A DNA stretch of 9,235 nt. It comes from a candidate division LCP-89 bacterium. Lineage in GTDB: Bacteria; Electryoneota; B3-LCP. The stretch lies in the NCBI GenBank assembly GCA_025774735.1, contig JALGZU010000092.1:1-9235 (forward strand), given 5' to 3'. The translations under genes and the position numbers were made by a program. This document shows, piece by piece, positions 1 to 5,663 of the stretch (positions are counted from its first letter, which is position 1; every line of letters begins with the position of its first letter). The notes beneath the pieces were generated by a model. That model was not told the origin of the DNA. It worked only from the letters and a program-made list of their open reading frames with translations, and did not search any database.

Positions 1-30
1 CCGGATGGTTAAAATACGTGCGAATTCTCT

Positions 31-58
31 TTGTATCTCAACGATACTTCCCTATAGT
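31..58 (+). promoter_or_regulatory. Possible sigma70-like promoter with a dyad in its spacer
   Basis: TTGTAT at 31-36 and TATAGT at 53-58 are separated by 16 bp. The second hexamer matches TATAAT at 5 of 6 positions, but the first matches TTGACA at only 3 of 6. A perfect inverted repeat, GTATC-TCAAC-GATAC (33-47), lies in the spacer, where a repressor could sit. Transcription from here would run through the terminator-like hairpin at 86-123 before reaching the kinase gene. The region is AT-rich, so chance hexamers are likely. Confidence 0.3.
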
Positions 59-85
59 GCATATTGGATATTTTGCTATATCGAT

Positions 86-123
86 AAGTGTGGACACGAC
101 AGGTCCGCGGGGACACTTTTTTT
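86..123 (+). terminator. Terminator-like hairpin with T-run upstream of the kinase gene
   Basis: AAGTGT (86-91) pairs with ACACTT (113-118). An inner GGAC (92-95) can pair with GTCC (103-106) across a 7-nt loop, leaving GCGGGG (107-112) as a bulge. Seven T residues (117-123) follow, two of which belong to the stem. It may end transcription from a gene left of the window, or act as a leader attenuator for the kinase gene starting 71 bp downstream. The large bulge weakens the call. Confidence 0.42.
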
Positions 124-129
124 CTCCGC

Positions 130-165
130 TTGGGTGGTGGCAACTGCTATTTTGAACTCACCCAG
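130..165 (+). other. Possible leader hairpin before the first kinase gene
   Basis: TGGGTG (131-136) is complementary to CACCCA (159-164), with a flanking T-G wobble (130/165) and a 22-nt loop. It lies in what would be the 5' untranslated leader. There is no T-run after it. A 6-bp stem across a loop this long could be chance. Confidence 0.2.
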
Positions 166-194
166 ACGACCTGACACGAAATGATTGAGGACCG

Positions 195-2801
195 ATGAGC
201 GGGAAGAATATCACCGAAAAAACCGACAGAAAACCGAAGAATACACGGCTCAAAGCGGCCGGGCGTACTTTAAGTAGTAAATCGCCGGTGAAAAAGTCGA
301 ATCCCAACCTGGAAAATGACTGGCAGGTCCTGGTCGAAAATAATCCCGACGTACTCATCAAACTGGACCGGCACGGTAAAATCCTCTACATCAACCGAAC
401 CTTCTCGGGTCAGTCTACCAGCAAAGTCATAGGAAAATCTATCTTCGACTTCCTCCCTGCTGAAAGTCACAAGAAGGCCAAGGAGTGTTTAGAGCAAGCC
501 CTAAAAACCGGCGAGACGGTTAGTTTCAATACAACAGCGACCGGTCCCGATGGCCGTGAACTCTGGTATTCCGGCCGATTTGGCTTACTTGATAAATCCA
601 AAGGGTATCTCATAGGCACGGCTCGGGTTTCCACCGAAATAAGCGAGCACAACGAAACCAAGATCAGGCTGCAGGAAAGCGAGCAAAAATTCGGGAAGCT
701 CGTTGAAACCCTCGCTGAGGGCGTGGGTCTGGTTGACGCAAAAGAGACTTTCCTCTTCGCCAATCCGGCGGCGGAAAAGATATTCGGTGTTAAACCGGGA
801 AAACTGCTCGGACGCAATTTGAGTGAGTTCCTGGGCCAGGAGAGTAAGAGGATTGTTCGGGAAGAGACCGGGAAGCGCAAAGAGGGTGTCGAGAGCACTT
901 ATGAACTAAACATCGAAAGCTCTGACGGTCAAACACGGAATATCTTGGTTGCCGCCTCCCCCAATTTCGATTTTTCGGGCAGATTTATCGGCACATACGC
1001 ATCCTTCCGGGACGTTACTGAGCAGAATCGAATTCAGGAAAAGATCCAGCATCTCCTGAGAATCGAGCATGCCCTGGCGAAGGCGTCTGCGCTCCTCGTT
1101 TCCGCAAAATCTGACAACCTCGACAGAGCCCTCGCTGTCCTCGGTGAAGCCGTCAAGGTTGACCACGCCTACCTCTTTCTGCTCCATGATGATATCGGTC
1201 AGATGATCAACACCCACTCATGGTCCGCCGCGGAAAGCGATGGCAAGGAGGATCCTTTCCAGATACTCGACGTGGTGAATGCTCCGTGGTGCATGAGTCA
1301 GCTCACCGCAGGGAAAAACCTCGTCATCCCAGATGTCGACCGCCTCCCGAAGGCAGCAGCAAAAGAGCAAGCCTACCTGAAGGAACGCGGGTGCCGGGCG
1401 ACGCTGGCGGTCCCCATCCATTCGTCCACCCGGCAACTGCTCGGTTTGATCTGCTTCGACGACACGAAGGGGCCGCGCCAATGGGCGGATGAGGATCTAG
1501 GGTGTTTGCGGTCAATGGCCGAGAGTCTGGGCAACCATCTCGAACGGGAGCGCACTGAAAAAGACAAGAGACTGCTTACCACTGCAGTTGAACAGACTGT
1601 CGATGGACTGCTGGTTACCGACCGGGGAGGCATCATCGAGTATGTCAATCCCGCCTTCGAACAGATCACGGGGTACACCCGCACTGAAGCCATCGGGAAT
1701 AGCCCCAACATCCTGAAGAGCGGGCTCCATGATGATGGGTTTTACGGCGACCTGTGGGAGACCATTTTGAAGGGCCAGGTCTGGTCCGGTCAGATCACCA
1801 ATCAGCGCAAAGACGGCCACCTTTACGAAACCTTTACCACCATCTCCCCGGTCAAGGACAGGGACGGGCGGATTACCAATTTCGTGAGCGTGATGCGCGA
1901 TATCACCGAGCGCCTGCAACTTGAAGCTAAGCTGCGGCAGGCGCAGAAACTCGAATCGATCGGCCAACTGGCGGCCGGTATCGCCCATGAAATTAACACG
2001 CCTACTCAGTACGCCCGGGACAACACTTACTTCCTGGAAGATAGCTTCAACGATCTGCGCCGGGTAATTCATGACTATGAGGCCGTCTACGATATGGCTC
2101 AACGCGGCGAAATCAATCTGGAACAACTCAAAAAACTCGACGAAACACTGCACCAGGCGGATCTGGAGTACCTGAACGATGAGATCCCCAAAGCCATCAT
2201 GCAATCCCTTGAGGGATTGGGTCGCATCGCCGAGATCGTTTTGGCTATGAAGGAATTCTCGCATCCCGGCATCGAAGTCAAGACCTCAACCGACCTCAAC
2301 CGGGCGATTGAGAACACTATCACGGTCACCAAAAACGAGTGGAAGTACGTCGCCGACGTCGTGACAGACCTCGATCCTGACCTTCCGGATGTGCCCTGCT
2401 ATCCGGGAGAATTTAACCAGGTTATCCTGAATTTGATCATCAACGCGGCCCATGCCATCGAGGACGTCGTCGGGAAGGGATCTGGGCTGAAGGGCACGAT
2501 CAGGATCAGCACCCGAGTTGATGCAGACTGGGCGGAAATAAATATCAGCGATACCGGAGCAGGAATTCCCAAAGAAATCCGCGAACGGATCTTCGATCCC
2601 TTCTTCACATCCAAGGAAGTCGGTAAGGGTACCGGCCAAGGACTGACCATCGCTCACTCGGTCATCGTGGAAAAACATCGCGGATCCATCGATTTCAAGA
2701 GTACCGAAGGCAGAGGAACCACCTTCACCATCAGGTTACACATCCCCGAAACTGTTGAAGAGCTGGAGACGGAAGATGAAACGCAACATTCTGTTTGTTG
2801 A
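195..2801 (+). CDS. Soluble PAS-PAS-GAF-PAS sensor histidine kinase
   Basis: An 868-residue cytoplasmic histidine kinase that should autophosphorylate on His and pass phosphate to a receiver domain. Visible order: a Lys/Arg-rich, probably disordered N terminus (1-40), PAS at about 41-155, PAS at 163-280, GAF at 287-452, PAS at 457-575, then the dimerisation domain with the H-box AHEINTP (phospho-His 598). The ATPase domain follows: N-box around Asn750, G1 DTGAG (786-790), F-box IFDPFF (799-804) and G2 GKGTGQGL (810-817). No membrane segment or signal peptide is present, so it senses an internal cue. The GAF and PAS ligands cannot be told from sequence. The two DHp helices appear to be separated by an insert of roughly 70 residues (about 610-680). 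The ATG has GAGG at 187-190, spaced only 4 nt. The end of the gene overlaps the next gene by 26 bp, so the two are probably translationally coupled and act together. Confidence 0.93.
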   Translation: MSGKNITEKTDRKPKNTRLKAAGRTLSSKSPVKKSNPNLENDWQVLVENNPDVLIKLDRHGKILYINRTFSGQSTSKVIGKSIFDFLPAESHKKAKECLEQALKTGETVSFNTTATGPDGRELWYSGRFGLLDKSKGYLIGTARVSTEISEHNETKIRLQESEQKFGKLVETLAEGVGLVDAKETFLFANPAAEKIFGVKPGKLLGRNLSEFLGQESKRIVREETGKRKEGVESTYELNIESSDGQTRNILVAASPNFDFSGRFIGTYASFRDVTEQNRIQEKIQHLLRIEHALAKASALLVSAKSDNLDRALAVLGEAVKVDHAYLFLLHDDIGQMINTHSWSAAESDGKEDPFQILDVVNAPWCMSQLTAGKNLVIPDVDRLPKAAAKEQAYLKERGCRATLAVPIHSSTRQLLGLICFDDTKGPRQWADEDLGCLRSMAESLGNHLERERTEKDKRLLTTAVEQTVDGLLVTDRGGIIEYVNPAFEQITGYTRTEAIGNSPNILKSGLHDDGFYGDLWETILKGQVWSGQITNQRKDGHLYETFTTISPVKDRDGRITNFVSVMRDITERLQLEAKLRQAQKLESIGQLAAGIAHEINTPTQYARDNTYFLEDSFNDLRRVIHDYEAVYDMAQRGEINLEQLKKLDETLHQADLEYLNDEIPKAIMQSLEGLGRIAEIVLAMKEFSHPGIEVKTSTDLNRAIENTITVTKNEWKYVADVVTDLDPDLPDVPCYPGEFNQVILNLIINAAHAIEDVVGKGSGLKGTIRISTRVDADWAEINISDTGAGIPKEIRERIFDPFFTSKEVGKGTGQGLTIAHSVIVEKHRGSIDFKSTEGRGTTFTIRLHIPETVEELETEDETQHSVC
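2765..2768 (+). promoter_or_regulatory. Ribosome binding site that fixes the REC-kinase start
   Basis: GGAG lies 7 nt before the ATG at 2776, inside the end of the upstream kinase gene. This favours the ATG over an in-frame TTG at 2755. The ATG also puts the receiver fold at the very N terminus (MKRNILFVDDEP), as usual for REC proteins. Confidence 0.7.
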
Positions 2802-3990
2802 TGACGAACCTAAAGTATTGGATGCCTTTAAAAGAACTCTCAGAAAGTACCAGCGCGAATGGGATATGAGTTTTGCTTCCAGCGCCGATGACGCCCTGGT
2901 CCTGCTGGCGGAAAAGAACTTCGATGCAGTGGTGACGGACATCAAAATGCCCGCCAAGAACGGTCTCGAACTCCTCGAAGCGATTAAGAGCAGCAAGCAT
3001 ACCCGCGACGTCGAAGTCATCGTTGTCACCGGACTGGACGAGAACAACCTTAAACACAAGGCATTGGAACTGGGGGCGGCCGACTTATTGAATAAGCCGA
3101 TACAGAAGGAAGACCTGGTCGCCAGACTGAAAAACGCCCTTCGCCTCAAATCCTACCACGATGACATCCGGGCTCAGCACGAAGAACTGGAACGGCAGCT
3201 CTTTCTATCTCAAAAAATGGAGGTCATCGGGCTCCTGGCCGCCGGCGCCATTCATGACCTGAACAACATCCTCAGCTTGATGGTGGGCAGCAGCGAAATC
3301 CTCGGCCAGCAACTCAGCGACGATCCCAAGGTAACCAAGAACCTCGATAGAATGCGCACCGGAGGGGTTCGCGCCCAGAATTTGTTGCAGCAGATTCTCT
3401 CCTTCGTCCGCAAAACGGAAGAACCTAAAGGGCATTGTAACATAAACCAGGTCATTGAAGAGTGCGTGGATCTGCTTAGACCTTCACTCGGACATCACAT
3501 CATCCTCTCCTGGAATCGGCCCGAGGAGGATCTGTTCATAGATGCAGATTCGACTCAGCTCTACCAACTCATTTTGAACCTGGGCACCAACGCCGTACAA
3601 GCCATGAAGGGACCCGAAACCCTCCTGATGAACGGCGGCGAACTGGGCATTACCCTCCGCACCGCCCGGTCGGCCGATTCCCCGCCTTCAGGCGACAATC
3701 CCGTTAATCAGGCCGGCGGAGTCATCCTCGAAGTCAGCGATACCGGCCCCGGAATGGATGAGGAGACGGCACAAGACATCTTTAAACCGATGTTCACCAC
3801 CAAGAGTGAACAGGGAGGATCCGGCCTGGGACTTTCCGTCGTGAAGAGAATTGTTGAGTACCTTGGAGGGAAGATTAACATTAAGAGCAAACTTGGTGAG
3901 GGAACCACCTTCCGAGTCTATCTCCCCGGAGTGAAGACGAGGCCACGTGCTGAGCAGCTCGAAGAGGAAGATGTCCTGGCGGTCTCCTGA
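2776..3990 (+). CDS. Inverted hybrid: receiver domain fused to histidine kinase
   Basis: A 404-residue cytoplasmic protein. The receiver domain (about 1-120) has the acidic pair Asp9-Asp10, phospho-acceptor Asp55 (TDIKMP), the switch residue Thr85 and Lys107 (NKP). A probable coiled coil (about 121-148) leads to a HisKA domain with His160 in AIHDLNNIL. The HATPase domain follows with N-box Asn268/Asn272, G1 DTGPG (322-326), F-box IFKPMF (335-340) and G2 GGSGLGL (347-353). Every catalytic motif looks intact. The receiver comes before the kinase, so phosphorylation of Asp55 may switch kinase activity; this placement fits an intermediate in a relay. The likely phosphate donor is the kinase encoded just upstream, whose gene it overlaps by 26 bp. 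The likely acceptor is the REC-HDOD protein downstream. These partners are inferred from adjacency only. The C terminus ends in an acidic tail. Confidence 0.92.
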   Translation: MKRNILFVDDEPKVLDAFKRTLRKYQREWDMSFASSADDALVLLAEKNFDAVVTDIKMPAKNGLELLEAIKSSKHTRDVEVIVVTGLDENNLKHKALELGAADLLNKPIQKEDLVARLKNALRLKSYHDDIRAQHEELERQLFLSQKMEVIGLLAAGAIHDLNNILSLMVGSSEILGQQLSDDPKVTKNLDRMRTGGVRAQNLLQQILSFVRKTEEPKGHCNINQVIEECVDLLRPSLGHHIILSWNRPEEDLFIDADSTQLYQLILNLGTNAVQAMKGPETLLMNGGELGITLRTARSADSPPSGDNPVNQAGGVILEVSDTGPGMDEETAQDIFKPMFTTKSEQGGSGLGLSVVKRIVEYLGGKINIKSKLGEGTTFRVYLPGVKTRPRAEQLEEEDVLAVS

Positions 3991-4086
3991 TAATGCCCGG
4001 ACAATGACTGTTTACGAGCCAGCCGGTAGTACGAATTTGGCATCGGAGAGCGTGACACGGCTCGATTGACGGATGCTTGTATTTTC

Positions 4087-4090
4087 GGAG
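4087..4090 (+). promoter_or_regulatory. Ribosome binding site that fixes the REC-HDOD start
   Basis: GGAG sits 7 nt before the ATG at 4098. An in-frame TTG at 4077 would add seven residues (MYFRSRW) not expected ahead of a receiver fold, so the ATG giving MNYKKRILFVDQEP is chosen. Confidence 0.65.
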
Positions 4091-4097
4091 TAGATGG

Positions 4098-5318
4098 ATG
4101 AATTATAAAAAGCGTATTCTTTTCGTCGACCAGGAACCCCACGTACTCGAAGCCCTCCAGAGACTGCTTCACCAGATGAAGTCGGAGTGGGATATGGCAT
4201 TCGCCACCAGCGGACAGGACGCCTCGAAACTACTCGCACAGCAGTCCTTCGATATCATCGTCTCGGATATTGGGATACAGGGCACCGAAGGCGGTGACCT
4301 GCTGAGTGAGGTTCAGAGGAAACAGCCCAACATGGTGCGCATTGCTCTATCCGGCCACACCGAAGAGGACGTTATTTTGCAGTCTTCCGGAGTCGTTCAC
4401 CAGTTCCTCGCCAAACCCTGTGAGGCGGTGACTCTCAAAAGTACCCTCATTCGTGCCTGCACCCTGGGTGATTTCCTGAGAGTGGAACAGTTGCAGGGGC
4501 TGATTGCCGAAATGGAATCCCTGCCCAGCTTACCCACCAACCTCCAGGCGATCCTGAACGAATTCGACTCGCCTGATGCCTCCATTAAAAAGATCGAAGG
4601 TATCATTACCCAGGATATCGGCATGACGACGAAGGTACTGCAGCTGGTGAACTCCGCCTTCTTCGGATTGCGCCAGCGTATCACCAGCCCCGGCCAGGCA
4701 GTCTTCTATCTTGGGTTTGAGACCATCAAATCTCTGACACTCTCCCTCCACGTCTTCTCCCAGTTTAGCGAAGACGAGATGAAGAACTTCTCCTTCAACG
4801 CACTCTGGGATCACAGCCTGGCTGTCGGCACCCTGGCAAAAGCCATCGCCCAAACCGAAAAGGCGGACCGGCAAACCGTCGATAACGCCTTCATCGCCGG
4901 AATGCTGCACGATGTGGGAAAATTGGTCTGCGCCACGAAACTTACCGACGATTATAACTCTGTGACAACGCTTGCCGCCGAAGAACAGATCCCGGTCCAC
5001 CTGGCGGAAAGGAAAATTCTGGGCACGACCCACGCCCAGATCGGAGCCTATCTCCTGGGCCTCTGGGGCTTTCCCGATTCGGTGCTCGAAGCGCTGGTCT
5101 TTCATCACACTCCGGGGGAAGGCCCCGTGCTCGAGTTCGGACCCTTGACTTCCGTCCATGCCGCCAATGCGCTCACGCACAGTGAAGATGTCGACAGCAC
5201 CGGAAACTTAATCCATAAAGCCGATGCCGCCTATCTCGAACAATTGAACCGGCATGAACGGCTGCCCGTCTGGGACGAGATCAGGCAGAAGTCTCTTCAG
5301 AAGGAATGCGCGTCATAA
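4098..5318 (+). CDS. Receiver-HDOD domain signalling protein
   Basis: A 406-residue cytoplasmic response regulator with no DNA-binding domain. The receiver (1-120) keeps the phospho-acceptor Asp57 (VSDIG), Ser85 and Lys106 (AKP). However, one of the usual two N-terminal acidic residues is Gln (Asp11-Gln12), and the Met-Pro that usually follows the acceptor is Ile-Gln. The HDOD domain (about 134-340) has the family signatures LPSLP, WDHS (His239), HDVGK (271-275), THAQIGAYLLGLWGFP (311-326) and His336-His337. It lacks a GYP motif, so it is not an HD-GYP cyclic-di-GMP phosphodiesterase. HDOD outputs usually act through protein contacts, and no enzymatic role is assumed here. The gene follows the REC-kinase after 107 bp with no clear terminator. 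Its receiver resembles that gene's receiver (shared EWDM and LFVD segments), which suggests related origins. It is probably the last step of the cassette. Confidence 0.92.
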   Translation: MNYKKRILFVDQEPHVLEALQRLLHQMKSEWDMAFATSGQDASKLLAQQSFDIIVSDIGIQGTEGGDLLSEVQRKQPNMVRIALSGHTEEDVILQSSGVVHQFLAKPCEAVTLKSTLIRACTLGDFLRVEQLQGLIAEMESLPSLPTNLQAILNEFDSPDASIKKIEGIITQDIGMTTKVLQLVNSAFFGLRQRITSPGQAVFYLGFETIKSLTLSLHVFSQFSEDEMKNFSFNALWDHSLAVGTLAKAIAQTEKADRQTVDNAFIAGMLHDVGKLVCATKLTDDYNSVTTLAAEEQIPVHLAERKILGTTHAQIGAYLLGLWGFPDSVLEALVFHHTPGEGPVLEFGPLTSVHAANALTHSEDVDSTGNLIHKADAAYLEQLNRHERLPVWDEIRQKSLQKECAS

Positions 5319-5332
5319 ACGAGTAAGAATTC

Positions 5333-5365
5333 CGGTAGAGGGAACTTTAAGAGGAACCTCTCCCG
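5333..5365 (+). terminator. Hairpin after the REC-HDOD gene, without a T-run
   Basis: CGGTAGAGG (5333-5341) pairs with CCTCTCCCG (5357-5365) at 8 of 9 positions (one T-C mismatch), across a 15-nt loop. It begins 15 nt after the HDOD stop codon. Without a T-run it would be a weak intrinsic terminator or a 3'-end stabilising stem. Confidence 0.35.
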
Positions 5366-5369
5366 TGAA

Positions 5370-5401
5370 ATGCGAGTGTTAGCTGCATCGGCATCTCGCG
5401 T
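5370..5401 (+). other. Second intergenic hairpin enclosing the first 10-mer copy
   Basis: ATGCGAG (5370-5376) pairs with CTCGCGT (5395-5401), including one T-G wobble, across an 18-nt loop. The loop and descending arm contain the first copy of ATCGGCATCT. The hairpin is therefore positioned to mask that copy. Confidence 0.3.
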
Positions 5402-5480
5402 TTCCATCGATATCATCAGCAAGAGAAGTATTTAAATATTGGCTTTGAAGAATTTGCCGATTCATTGGGGATCGGCATCT
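5387..5480 (+). repeat. Direct repeat ATCGGCATCT, two copies 84 bp apart
   Basis: The identical 10-mer occurs at 5387-5396 and 5471-5480. The single complementary segment TGCCGAT (5455-5461) can pair with either copy. Pairing with the second copy makes the terminator-like stem at 5455-5477; pairing with the first would prevent it. Confidence 0.5.
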
Positions 5481-5485
5481 TTTAT
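5455..5485 (+). terminator. Intrinsic terminator-like stem-loop in the intergenic region
   Basis: TGCCGAT (5455-5461) and ATCGGCA (5471-5477) form a perfect 7-bp stem with a 9-nt loop, followed by TCTTTTAT (5478-5485). The stem is modest and the T-tract short, so termination may be partial. It lies 137 nt beyond the HDOD stop and 179 nt before the efflux operon. Confidence 0.42.
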
Positions 5486-5540
5486 GGCTGCCAGACTGGA
5501 TATGGAAGCAGATGCAAACATAGGTGTCTGAATTTCGTAC

Positions 5541-5578
5541 TATAATTTGACAGGACAAGATTGTAAAATAGGGATAGT
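5541..5578 (+). promoter_or_regulatory. Candidate promoter and operator for the efflux operon
   Basis: A consensus TATAAT (5541-5546) is followed directly by a consensus TTGACA (5547-5552). Two readings are possible. TATAAT may be the -10, though no good -35 lies about 17 bp upstream. Alternatively, TTGACA may be the -35, with GATAGT (5573-5578, 4 of 6) as -10 at a long 20-bp spacing; long spacers are typical of promoters activated by MerR-family metal sensors. An inverted repeat, ATTTGACA (5545-5552) with TGTAAAAT (5562-5569), one mismatch and a 9-bp centre, overlaps both readings and looks like an operator. Confidence 0.38.
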
Positions 5579-5580
5579 CT

Positions 5581-5602
5581 GATCTCCTCCCGGGGAGTGA
5601 TC
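5581..5602. promoter_or_regulatory. 22-bp imperfect palindrome in the efflux operon leader
   Basis: GATC at 5581-5584 and 5599-5602 flank a GC core, CCCGGG (5589-5594), symmetric about 5591/5592. The dyad has two mismatches and one G-T pair. It sits directly downstream of the promoter-like hexamers and 61 bp before the GTG start, where it could be a regulator site or an RNA hairpin. Confidence 0.33.
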
Positions 5603-5663
5603 CGTGAAACAACTCCGTCGAAATTAAAATAACAATTATAACCATTCTTACTGGGGCTCTTTC

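Larger units (their letters stand above)
5319..5663 (+). other. 345-bp intergenic region between signalling cassette and efflux operon
   Basis: No credible gene is seen on either strand. The region holds a GC-rich hairpin just after the HDOD stop (5333-5365), a second hairpin (about 5370-5401), a TATTTAAATA palindrome (5429-5438), a 10-bp direct repeat, a terminator-like stem with T-run (5455-5485), promoter-like hexamers inside an inverted repeat (5541-5578), a 22-bp imperfect palindrome (5581-5602) and an AT-rich stretch (5621-5645) before the efflux genes. Its length and structure suggest both termination of the first block and control of the second. Confidence 0.6.

Noticed and set aside
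1512..2264. 250-residue minus-strand frame within the first kinase gene
   Set aside because: It lies opposite the third PAS domain and the dimerisation region, which have clear family motifs in the sense frame. No domain is visible in the antisense product.
2755..2775. TTG start seven codons upstream of the REC-kinase ATG
   Set aside because: The ATG at 2776 has GGAG at 7-nt spacing and gives a normal receiver N terminus; the extension adds only MKSWRRK.
4066..4085. Promoter formed by TTGACG (4066-4071) and TATTTT (4080-4085) before the REC-HDOD gene
   Set aside because: The spacing is only 8 bp. At a normal spacing from TTGACG there is no -10-like hexamer ahead of the start codon.
4530..5180. 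216-residue minus-strand frame within the REC-HDOD gene
   Set aside because: It is opposite the conserved HDOD domain and has low-complexity Gly/Asp-rich composition typical of shadows.
5547..5569. TTGACA with TAAAAT (5564-5569) as a promoter pair
   Set aside because: The 11-bp spacing is too short for sigma70-type recognition; the 20-bp pairing with GATAGT or the TATAAT alone are better options.
5379..5645. 88-residue minus-strand frame filling most of the intergenic region
   Set aside because: The product is unlike any family I recognise and the span is full of hairpins and promoter-like elements. I did not see a convincing ribosome binding site, so it is better read as regulatory DNA.
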